Positions 1-5,723 of a stretch of 7,850 nt of DNA are shown in pieces. The stretch comes from Bacilli bacterium (GTDB lineage Bacteria > Bacillota_I > Bacilli_A > RFN20 > CAG-826). The position numbers and the translations under genes are program-made. The first letter of the stretch is position 1, and each line of letters opens with the position of its first letter. The stretch lies in assembly GCA_017618495.1 (NCBI GenBank), contig JAFZUD010000168.1, positions 1-7,850 of the forward strand. Reading direction: 5' to 3'. Under the pieces are notes generated by a model. The model saw only the letters and a program-made list of their open reading frames with translations. It did no database searches and was not told the origin of the DNA.

Positions 1-630
1 GAGCTCCTGGCCGACCATGTAATCGGTGAGGGCTGGACGAAGCGCCTCCATCTTCGAGACGACTTGGCTGAGCGGGGTTCCCGTAAGGCGGTCGTTGAGG
101 AGTTTGACGGTCTTGACGACTTGGTCCACTCTCGTGCCTTCTTCCATTAAGAAGGTCTTATTCTCGACATAGCCTTTATCGGTAACGAACACAGCGGTTG
201 CCGTATTGTTGCTAAGAGGAATGACCTGAACGCTCACAAGTCTCTCATCATCGATGCTTTGTCCGATGACGACGGAAGCTAAGTTAGTCATCTGAGAGAG
301 AATCTCGCAGGATTCTTTCATGACTTCCTCGACGCTCTTGGTCTTCTCGCTAAGGATGCTTTGGAGGGCGTGCTTGGCTTTGTCTTCAACGCCTCCGGTA
401 CGAAGGTTATCGACATAGTATTGATAGCCTTTTTCGGTTGGCACGCGTCCACCTGAAGTATGAGGCTTCTCGATGAAACCCATTTTCTCAAGGGCATTCA
501 TCTCGTTGCGGATGGTCGCGCTGCTGATGTCGAGTTTGTATTTCGTCATCAGGGTCTTGCTGCCAATCGGCTCGGCATATCGGATGAAATACTCGACAAT
601 TAGCTTGAGGATCTCGTCACGCCTAGTCAT
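1..630 (-). CDS. hrcA: Heat-inducible transcription repressor HrcA (3'-truncated by window edge)
   Basis: HrcA is the repressor of class I heat-shock genes; it binds CIRCE operators and, by family knowledge, is kept active by GroEL. The first 210 residues are visible and the frame is open to the left edge; family members are about 340 residues. Residues 1-75 form the N-terminal winged helix. The family signature is clear: SATIRNEM (37-44), then LEKMGFIEKPHTSGGRVPT (47-65) and KGYQYYVD (67-74). The remainder is the start of the GAF-like dimerisation/effector region (e.g. ASVVIGQSIDDERLVSVQVIP, about 118-138, in two stretches). The start is the ATG at 628-630 (MTRRDEI), supported by AAGGAG at 639-644 with an 8-nt spacing. 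The gene has its own promoter, overlapped by two CIRCE-like sites, which implies autoregulation. It is separated from hemW by a terminator. In Bacillota grpE, dnaK and dnaJ usually follow, but they would lie outside the window. Identification is very secure. Confidence 0.97.
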   Translation of the reverse strand, partial: MTRRDEILKLIVEYFIRYAEPIGSKTLMTKYKLDISSATIRNEMNALEKMGFIEKPHTSGGRVPTEKGYQYYVDNLRTGGVEDKAKHALQSILSEKTKSVEEVMKESCEILSQMTNLASVVIGQSIDDERLVSVQVIPLSNNTATAVFVTDKGYVENKTFLMEEGTRVDQVVKTVKLLNDRLTGTPLSQVVSKMEALRPALTDYMVGQEL

Positions 631-645
631 CTTTTGCTCTCCTTT

Positions 646-672
646 TTAGCAGTCACACCTTTCTGGTGCTAA
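646..672 (-). promoter_or_regulatory. CIRCE-like operator 2 (over the transcription start)
   Basis: On the plus strand TTAGCAGTC - 9 nt - TGGTGCTAA (9-nt spacer 655-663) also matches the CIRCE consensus at 15 of 18 arm positions with the correct spacing. It covers the predicted start of transcription (about 670) and ends 1 nt upstream of the AAGGAG ribosome binding site (639-644), so it would also lie in the 5' leader. Its arms are less symmetric than those of operator 1, so it may be the weaker site. Confidence 0.75.
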
Positions 673-676
673 CGAT

Positions 677-704
677 ATTATATGGCTCTCTTTAGCACTG
701 TCAA
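677..704 (-). promoter_or_regulatory. Sigma-A promoter of hrcA
   Basis: On the minus strand a perfect -35 TTGACA (699-704) is followed by 16 nt and a perfect -10 TATAAT (677-682). The predicted start is near 670, giving a 5' leader of about 40 nt that contains the AAGGAG ribosome binding site. Both hexamers match consensus, so the unrepressed promoter should be strong. This fits a heat-shock operon whose output is set by repression rather than by an alternative sigma factor. Confidence 0.88.
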
Positions 705-718
705 TATACAAGTGCTAG
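692..718 (-). promoter_or_regulatory. CIRCE-like operator 1 (over the -35)
   Basis: TTAGCACTG - 9 nt - AAGTGCTAG matches the CIRCE consensus TTAGCACTC-N9-GAGTGCTAA at 15 of 18 arm positions with exact 9-nt spacing. It spans the -35 hexamer of the hrcA promoter (699-704), so bound HrcA should block RNA polymerase. Its upstream end directly abuts the T-run of the hemW terminator. Confidence 0.9.
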
Positions 719-749
719 AAAAATGAAAATCCCCTTTAGGGGGACTCTC
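719..749 (-). terminator. Rho-independent terminator after hemW
   Basis: Read on the minus strand, GAGAGTCCCC (740-749), loop CTAAA (735-739) and GGGGATTTTC (725-734) form a 10-bp stem with two G-U pairs and a solid 4-bp G-C core. It is followed by A and then TTTTT (719-723). It lies 16 nt beyond the hemW stop codon and insulates the hrcA promoter from upstream transcription. The T-run ends exactly where CIRCE-like operator 1 begins. Confidence 0.82.
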
Positions 750-765
750 TTTATGTGCGTGTTTT

Positions 766-1860
766 CTATTTAAATAAGGATAATAATACGCGGTCGAGAA
801 GGAGAATTCCTTTGTCCGTACAATGAACTCGATTTCCCTCAAAAACCAAGAGGCCATCGAGCTTTAACTTCTCGAGTTGCTCTTTGTAATCCTCTAAGAA
901 GAAAGAACCGAAACGTTTCTCATAGTTCTCTAAAGAGAAACCTTCTTCTAAGCGGAGATTCGTTAGGAAGAATTCCTCTTTCAGATCCTTTGCTGTTAGT
1001 GTCTCCCTCTCCCCTTCAAAATCGCCTTTGAGATAACTAAGAAGGTTCTTCGTGAAGGTGAAACGCTCACCATTGAGATAACCGCTGGCGCCAAGGCCGG
1101 CAGCATAGTACTCCTCATCATGCCAATAGGTAAGGTTATGGCGGGATTCATAACCAGGCTTAGAGAAGTTTGATACTTCGTATCTCTTGTAACCCGCTTT
1201 TCTGAATTCGATGAGGATAAGATCGTATTGGTTTGCGGCATCTTCATCATCCATTTCCTTATAGCCTTTGTTGTGCCAGGAAGTACCAGGATTGACGCTT
1301 AGGCAATAGGTTGAAAGATGAGGGACGTCTAAGGATAAAAGCGCCGCCACATCTTGCCTTACGTCTTCTAAAGTCTCAGTTGGAAGACCATAGATTAGGT
1401 CACAGGTTATGTTCGTGAAACCACACTTTTTGGCTAGTTCCACTTTCTCTTTTGCTTCCTCAAAAGTGTGCGCCCTGCCCATCAACTTTAGGAACTTAAG
1501 ATGCGAGCTTTCGACTCCTATTGAAAGGCGGTTAACGCCGCACTCGCGCATAATCAAAAGTTTTTCCTCGTTGAGGTTCTCTGGGTTGGCCTCGATCGTG
1601 AATTCGTAGTCTGATTTGTCGAGATAAGTAGATAGTTTGCCCAATACCTTCTTAAGAAGATCGGATGGCAAAGAAGAAGGTGTTCCACCGCCTACATAGA
1701 CCGTCTTTAGAGGTTTATTGATATCAAGACCATCTAATTGCTCGATGAGCCTATCCACATAAGAAAAGGCCCACTCTTCTTGGTAAAGGACTTTCGTGAA
1801 GTCACAATACCCGCAGATATGGGCACAAAATGGAATGTGAACGTATAAAGAATCGGCCAC
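766..1860 (-). CDS. hemW: HemW, radical SAM heme chaperone (HemN-like)
   Basis: HemW is a radical SAM protein that binds a 4Fe-4S cluster and heme and delivers heme to respiratory or other hemoproteins. It is often misannotated as oxygen-independent coproporphyrinogen III oxidase. The cluster motif is C12-x3-C16-x2-C19 (CAHICGYCDF). The residue two after C19 is Phe rather than the fourth Cys of true HemN, which argues for HemW. Other family motifs are GGGTPS (57-62), TIEANP (88-93), RLSIGVES (111-118), DLIYGLP (154-160) and the HemW-type HNxxYW motif HNLTYW (241-246); the C-terminal HemN/HemW domain follows (about 285-360). At 364 residues it is full length. The start is GTG (1858-1860), 5 nt after the preceding stop, with only a weak purine-rich stretch upstream; translation probably depends on coupling. 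The next in-frame sequence is already family-conserved (SLYVHIPFC), so a later start is unlikely. It ends in TAG at 766-768, before a terminator. Confidence 0.95.
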   Translation of the reverse strand: MADSLYVHIPFCAHICGYCDFTKVLYQEEWAFSYVDRLIEQLDGLDINKPLKTVYVGGGTPSSLPSDLLKKVLGKLSTYLDKSDYEFTIEANPENLNEEKLLIMRECGVNRLSIGVESSHLKFLKLMGRAHTFEEAKEKVELAKKCGFTNITCDLIYGLPTETLEDVRQDVAALLSLDVPHLSTYCLSVNPGTSWHNKGYKEMDDEDAANQYDLILIEFRKAGYKRYEVSNFSKPGYESRHNLTYWHDEEYYAAGLGASGYLNGERFTFTKNLLSYLKGDFEGERETLTAKDLKEEFFLTNLRLEEGFSLENYEKRFGSFFLEDYKEQLEKLKLDGLLVFEGNRVHCTDKGILLLDRVLLSLFK

Positions 1861-1865
1861 AGCTA

Positions 1866-2273
1866 TTATTTGTCTTCTTTGTCTTGGAAGGCAGCAGCTT
1901 CTTCTGGATGCTCTTCGGCATAGCGACGCATCGCTTCAGCGGCGGCTTCGTCCTCAACGACTTCGGTAGCGCGCTCAACTTCTTCTTCGGCGACTTCTTG
2001 CTCGGTTGGACGATCGCTATCTTTCTCAAGCTCGCGAGCGGCTTCGTTCATCTGCTGAAGGGTCTCTTCATCGGTGATGTCGGTGACAAGACGATTAACT
2101 TCTTCCTCAGCGATTTCTTTGTCGCTCTTTGGCTTTTCGGTGTTCTGGAAAGGCTTGACGTATTTCTTTACAAGAATGACGGCTAAGACGATGATTCCGA
2201 AGAAAATGACAAGAGCAAGGGTTATGAATAATGGACTCTGGAAGAAGTCCTCGATGCTAGCGTAGATTCTCAT
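1866..2273 (-). CDS. Small single-pass membrane protein with repeated acidic tail, function unknown
   Basis: This 135-residue protein is not one I recognise. It has a short N-terminal segment (1-14) and one strongly hydrophobic helix (about 15-35, LFITLALVIFFGIIVLAVILV). KKYVK (36-40) follows at once, which by the positive-inside rule puts the N-terminus outside and the tail in the cytoplasm. The tail (about 46-135) is highly charged, Glu-rich and predicted helical or coiled coil. It contains two copies of a segment at a 40-residue offset (about 51-85 and 91-125), sharing AEEEVxR, DE and a Met. There is no Cys and no lipobox. The ATG overlaps the TGA of the upstream gene (ATGA, 2270-2273), and AAGGAG (2281-2286) sits 7 nt before it, so it is co-translated with the Fic-like protein. 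hemW starts 5 nt after its TAA. A membrane anchor or scaffold for the upstream protein is an inference from context only. Confidence 0.85.
   Translation of the reverse strand: MRIYASIEDFFQSPLFITLALVIFFGIIVLAVILVKKYVKPFQNTEKPKSDKEIAEEEVNRLVTDITDEETLQQMNEAARELEKDSDRPTEQEVAEEEVERATEVVEDEAAAEAMRRYAEEHPEEAAAFQDKEDK
1899..2123 (-). repeat. Two 35-residue protein repeats in the acidic tail of the membrane protein
   Basis: Residues 51-85 and 91-125 align without gaps at a 40-residue offset. AEEEVxR occurs at 55-61 and 95-101, Asp-Glu at 68-69 and 108-109, and Met at 75 and 115. About a third of the positions are identical and most others are conservative or Ala/Glu exchanges. This may be an old internal duplication or convergent low complexity of a charged helix. 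Confidence 0.5.
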
Positions 2274-3784
2274 TTCTTTTCTCCTTTAGTGGCTGGACGG
2301 TAAACGAATTTGTTCTTCACTTGGAGTTTTTCGTAATATCCTTCGCTGGCCAAGTGGTCCATCGAAGTACGGGCTGTCTCATAAGCGCAACGGCAGAACG
2401 ATTTGTACTGCTGAATCGTGTAATAACGGCCTGGGGTGCAGTGATTGGCTAAGAAAGTCGACTGCTTTCTGTTGAGGCTTGGATTGGTCTCAAGCAGATA
2501 TCGGACATATTCTTTGACTTCCTTGTCACTCAAAGTGTTGGCAGGCACGCCGAAACGATAGGCAGGTACGGAAGCTGTTTCCATCATCTCTTCTGGAGTG
2601 ATGAATCCGCTTGGCTTTAACGCGTTCTTTGGCTCTTTCTTCTCGATGACTGGTTCTTCTTCGAAGATTGGAGCTTCTTCAACTGTTGGAGTTGGTTCTT
2701 CAACCTTAACTTCCTCGACTGGCTCCTCAATTTGAGGCTCCTCAACAGGAACGCTAGGTTTGATGATTTCCTCGGCCCTCTTCTCCTCTTCTGGGGAAAG
2801 GGTGTCGTATTCTTCCCTAAAATGGGAAACGCGAGCTTGCTGAATCTGATCTTTGAGAAGATCGAGCAAACGGTTGAGGGAATTAATGCACGCAAAGATG
2901 AAGTAAGTCAAATCGCCATCTCTCTTGCATTCTTTGATCGATTCCATAACGGCATGATCGCTAAGGAGACCTTCAAGAGGAAGCATGAAAGCGCTGGCGC
3001 CGGAACTACCTCCCGCATAAACGTCCTTCGCTAAAAGGATGGATAACGGGTAATTGAGGTCATCGAATGGCTGAATGTAGGCGACATAGAATAAGGCAGC
3101 CAAAGTGTTGATGAGAAGCTTATCGGTTCCCTTTAACATCTTAAAAAGCTGCTCCATCATAGCTTCGATGTCTCTGGCTGGGGCTTTTTCATAGTCATAG
3201 CCATTGATGATCGAGGTTGGACGGTAGGCGTTTGGACCTTCTTCGCGGTAGAACTTCGTGAGTTCAGGCACGCCAAGAAGATAGGTGAAAGCGTCGGCTA
3301 AGAAATTGTCGTCTGGCGGAAGGAGCCTTTGTTCCTCGGCGAGATAATGGTCGAGGGTGTGGAGGTAATGGATGACAGGCGTATGCGTTGGAGCGTTTTC
3401 ACGGTAGGTTCCGTTAAGTAGCGCTCTTGTCGAAATATCGCTGATTTCCACTCCTTGATAGACGGAAATAGCACGGAGCCATGGGAAGAAAGCGTTCTTC
3501 CTGACTTCATACTTCGCCTCCTCATCGAGTCCGCGGTAAAGCCTGAGAGTGTTATCGATTTTGTTCTCGAACATCGCGATTTTGTCACTGATGATTGGAG
3601 TTAGCGTGACATAAAGCGGAGTTCTGTTGATCAAATAGATAGGAAGCTGGTAACGATACTGCTTTCTGTACTCTTCTTGCTCTTTCCAAAAGGAATCGAC
3701 GAAAGTCGTGTTCAAAGCGCGAGACAATTCACGGCGATTAAGATACCTTTCGTCGGTATACTGAGACGTGTATTTAGATGACAT
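2270..3784 (-). CDS. Fic-fold protein with degenerate active site and C-terminal winged helix (probable pseudoenzyme)
   Basis: This 504-residue cytosolic protein has no signal peptide or membrane segment. Residues about 185-257 follow the Fic core pattern: YRPTSIINGYDYEKAPARDIE (187-207, in the place of Fic's YR..G..Y.PP motif), a helix ME-LFKML, then a hydrophobic helix leading into QPFDDLNYP (238-246). True Fic AMP-transferases have HPFxxGNGR there. Here the catalytic His is Gln, both Gly are lost (Leu243, Tyr245) and the Arg is Pro246; only P, F, an acidic residue and Asn244 remain. An upstream STRALLNG (118-125) sits where the inhibitory S/TxxxE(G/N) helix of some Fic proteins lies, but without the Glu. 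Residues 341-388 are an acidic Pro/Glu/Val linker. Residues about 438-498 look like the winged helix at the C-terminus of many Fic proteins (NRKQSTFLANH, YETARTSMDHLASEGYYEK, FVYRP). The only in-frame start is ATG 3782-3784, with GGAGG just 1 nt upstream. It ends in TGA, overlapping the next gene. The fold assignment is fairly confident; the function is unknown, perhaps regulatory or scaffolding. Confidence 0.75.
   Translation of the reverse strand: MSSKYTSQYTDERYLNRRELSRALNTTFVDSFWKEQEEYRKQYRYQLPIYLINRTPLYVTLTPIISDKIAMFENKIDNTLRLYRGLDEEAKYEVRKNAFFPWLRAISVYQGVEISDISTRALLNGTYRENAPTHTPVIHYLHTLDHYLAEEQRLLPPDDNFLADAFTYLLGVPELTKFYREEGPNAYRPTSIINGYDYEKAPARDIEAMMEQLFKMLKGTDKLLINTLAALFYVAYIQPFDDLNYPLSILLAKDVYAGGSSGASAFMLPLEGLLSDHAVMESIKECKRDGDLTYFIFACINSLNRLLDLLKDQIQQARVSHFREEYDTLSPEEEKRAEEIIKPSVPVEEPQIEEPVEEVKVEEPTPTVEEAPIFEEEPVIEKKEPKNALKPSGFITPEEMMETASVPAYRFGVPANTLSDKEVKEYVRYLLETNPSLNRKQSTFLANHCTPGRYYTIQQYKSFCRCAYETARTSMDHLASEGYYEKLQVKNKFVYRPATKGEKK
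2621..2764 (-). other. Acidic Pro/Glu-rich linker coding segment of the Fic-like gene
   Basis: Residues 341-388 consist mainly of Glu, Pro, Val and Lys, with repeated EEP/VEE units. The DNA shows the matching low-complexity run of GAAGA/CTTCTTC-like triplets. It separates the Fic-like core from the winged helix and is expected to be disordered. Such tracts vary in length between strains. Confidence 0.7.
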
Positions 3785-3792
3785 ACCTCCAT

Positions 3793-3821
3793 ATTATAGG
3801 CAAAACGGGTATGTGAAACAA
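3793..3821 (-). promoter_or_regulatory. Promoter of the Fic-like/membrane protein/hemW unit
   Basis: On the minus strand TTGTTT (3816-3821, 3 of 6 to consensus including the key TTG), a 17-nt spacer and a perfect TATAAT (3793-3798) form a plausible sigma-A promoter. The start would fall at 3784-3787, so the mRNA would begin 0 to 3 nt before the ATG. The GGAGG at 3786-3790 would then be mostly outside the transcript. Confidence 0.65.
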
Positions 3822-3866
3822 TACGATAACTAAAAAACTACTAAAATTAGATGGCAATTATATTGA

Positions 3867-3892
3867 ATATGAAAGGTAGCAGGCTACTTTTC
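3867..3892 (-). terminator. Weak hairpin over the lepA stop codon, possible terminator
   Basis: On the minus strand GAAAAGTAG (3884-3892), loop CCTG and CTACCTTTC (3871-3879) form a 9-bp stem with one A-C mismatch, overlapping the lepA TAG. The sequence that follows is A/T-rich (ATATTCAATATAATT) but has no clean T-run, so termination is likely partial. It could instead be a 3'-end stabilising hairpin. Confidence 0.35.
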
Positions 3893-5701
3893 GTTGCTTT
3901 CGTCGATTGAGAGGAGAGCCATGAAAGCCTCTTGCGGAACTTCGACGGAACCGATGGCTTTCATTCTCTTTTTGCCTTCTTTTTGCTTTTCTAAAAGCTT
4001 CTTCTTACGGGAGATGTCGCCGCCATAGCATTTAGCGAGAACGTCCTTACGGACGGACTTGATGTCGCTTCTGGCGATGACTTTGCCATTGATGGCAGCC
4101 TGAAGAGGAACTTCGAATTGCTGCTTAGGGATGATTTCTTTGAGTTTTGAGACGATGGCAAGGCCCCTGCCATAGGCACTCTTGCGATAAACGACTGTGC
4201 TTAAAGCGTCGATTGGGTCTCCGTTTAGATAGATGTCCATCTTAGCGAGGTCGCTTGGTCTGAATCCATCAAGCGTGTAATCGAGCGAAGCGTAACCGCG
4301 AGAAACGCTCTTAAGGCGATCGAAGAAATTGAAGATGATCTCACTCAAAGGAATGAGGTACTTCAAGGTCTCTCTCGTATCGTCGAAATAGATAAGATCT
4401 TGGTAGATGCCGCGCTTATCTTGGCAAAGCTGCATGATGGCGCCGACATAATCTTTTGGCGTCATGATCGAAGCCATGACATAAGGCTCTTCGATTGTCT
4501 TAATCTTCGATGGCTCCGGCATTTCGCTTGGGTTGTCGATGGTTAAAACCTCACCGTTGGTGAGATTGACTCTGTATTTGACGGAAGGAGCTGTGAGGAT
4601 GAGGTTAAGGTTATATTCCCTTTCAAGTCTTTCCTGGATGACGTCCATATGGAGAAGGCCTAAGAAACCGGCACGGAAACCAAAACCCAAAGCCTTGGAA
4701 CTCTCAGGTTCGTAGACGAGTGAGGCGTCGTTTAAGGTGAGTTTCTCCAAAGCGTCTTTCAAATCGCCGTATTTCTGAGAATCGACTGGGTAAAGGCCGC
4801 AGTAAACCATCGGCATGATTTTGCGGTAGCCAGGCAATGGTTCTTTGGCTGGTTTGTTTTCCAAAGTGACAGTCTCACCTGGGAAAACATCTTTGATGTC
4901 TTTGATTGTCGCGGTCAAATAACCGACTTCACCACACTCAAGAACGCCGGTAGAGAGTTCTTTCGGCGTGCGGATGCCGACTTCGGTAACGGTATATGAT
5001 TTGCCGCTTTGCATAAGGCGGATTTTGTCTCCGACTTTGACACGGCCGTTTTTGACTCTGATTAAGACGACGACGCCACGATAGGAATCGTAATAAGAGT
5101 CGAAGATCAAGGCCTCAAGAGGCGCCTCGCTATCTCCGCTTGGAGGTGGGACGAGTTCCACTACTTTCTCAAGCATATCTTCGATGCCAGCGCCAGTTTT
5201 TCCGCTAACGGAAACAACATCGTTGGTGGAAAGACCGATCTTGGTTTCGATTTCTTTTTTGGCTAATGGGATATCGGCGCTTGGGAGGTCAATCTTGTTG
5301 ATGACCGGGGTGATCATGAGGTCATTGTCGACAGCAAGATAGACATTTGCGAGTGTCTGCGCTTGTACGCCTTGCGTCGCATCAACAACCAAAACGGCAC
5401 CTTCGCAGGCCGCTAAGCTTCTGGAGACTTCGTAGGTGAAGTCCACGTGCCCAGGAGTGTCGATAAGGTTGAAGACATATTCGTTTCCGTCCTTTGACTT
5501 ATAAGTCACGGTGACGGCGTTTAGTTTGATTGTGATGCCGCGTTCCTGCTCAAGTTCCATATCATCGAGCATTTGGGCTGAAAGATTGCGCTTCTCGACC
5601 GCTCCGGTTTTCTCAAGGATTCGGTCGCAGATAGTGCTCTTGCCATGGTCGATGTGGGCAATGACGCAGAAGTTTCTAATATACTTTTTGTTGAACGGCA
5701 T
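3884..5701 (-). CDS. lepA: Elongation factor 4 (LepA), ribosome-associated translational GTPase
   Basis: EF-4 is a ribosome-binding GTPase related to EF-G; it affects elongation, initiation and ribosome biogenesis, especially under stress. At 605 residues it is full length. GTPase motifs are G1 AHIDHGKST (15-23), G2 region RGITIK (54-59), G3 DTPGH (81-85), G4 NKID (135-138) and G5 SGKTG (166-170). After domain II and the EF-G III/V-like domains, the LepA-specific C-terminal domain is intact (VIARSDIKSVRKDVLAKC, CYGGDISRKKKLLEKQKEGK, then SVEVPQEAFMALL). The ATG at 5699-5701 (MPFNKKYIRNFCVIAHIDHG) is the only candidate, as an in-frame TAA lies 15 nt upstream with no start codon between. No Shine-Dalgarno sequence is visible within 20 nt; a TATAAT lies 14 nt upstream. 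It follows the helicase gene by 22 nt. The lepA-hemW-hrcA neighbourhood is typical of Bacillota, but here two extra genes separate lepA from hemW. Confidence 0.98.
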   Translation of the reverse strand: MPFNKKYIRNFCVIAHIDHGKSTICDRILEKTGAVEKRNLSAQMLDDMELEQERGITIKLNAVTVTYKSKDGNEYVFNLIDTPGHVDFTYEVSRSLAACEGAVLVVDATQGVQAQTLANVYLAVDNDLMITPVINKIDLPSADIPLAKKEIETKIGLSTNDVVSVSGKTGAGIEDMLEKVVELVPPPSGDSEAPLEALIFDSYYDSYRGVVVLIRVKNGRVKVGDKIRLMQSGKSYTVTEVGIRTPKELSTGVLECGEVGYLTATIKDIKDVFPGETVTLENKPAKEPLPGYRKIMPMVYCGLYPVDSQKYGDLKDALEKLTLNDASLVYEPESSKALGFGFRAGFLGLLHMDVIQERLEREYNLNLILTAPSVKYRVNLTNGEVLTIDNPSEMPEPSKIKTIEEPYVMASIMTPKDYVGAIMQLCQDKRGIYQDLIYFDDTRETLKYLIPLSEIIFNFFDRLKSVSRGYASLDYTLDGFRPSDLAKMDIYLNGDPIDALSTVVYRKSAYGRGLAIVSKLKEIIPKQQFEVPLQAAINGKVIARSDIKSVRKDVLAKCYGGDISRKKKLLEKQKEGKKRMKAIGSVEVPQEAFMALLSIDESNEK

Positions 5702-5715
5702 AATTGACTCGAAGA

Positions 5716-5721
5716 ATTATA
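5716..5721 (-). promoter_or_regulatory. Possible -10 element just upstream of lepA
   Basis: A perfect TATAAT lies 14 nt before the lepA ATG on the minus strand. The -35 region at 17-nt spacing (TTCCCT) is poor. If used, the leader would be about 8 nt and lack a ribosome binding site. It may be chance in an A/T-rich 22-nt gap. Confidence 0.3.
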
Positions 5722-5723
5722 AT

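Noticed and set aside
766..1860. hemN (oxygen-independent coproporphyrinogen III oxidase)
   Set aside because: It lacks the fourth Cys of the HemN CxxxCxxCxC motif and carries the HemW-type HNxxYW motif.
1830..2186. Open frame of 118 codons on the plus strand, rich in Phe/Leu
   Set aside because: It lies antisense to the membrane-protein gene and the start of hemW. Its composition is the complement of Glu/Lys-rich codons, and it has no ribosome binding site or family signature.
2617..2895. Second minus-strand open frame inside the Fic-like gene
   Set aside because: It is a +1/+2-frame shadow of the acidic linker (Arg/Lys/Ser-rich low complexity), without an initiation signal.
3715..3792. 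Out-of-frame ATG at 3790-3792 opening a 26-codon peptide before and into the Fic-like gene
   Set aside because: It would not be on a transcript starting at 3784-3787, has no SD and has an unremarkable sequence.
3807..3825. Small inverted repeat (CGTAT ... ATACCCG) within the -35/spacer of the pseudo-Fic promoter, as an operator
   Set aside because: Only 4 contiguous paired bases; expected by chance.
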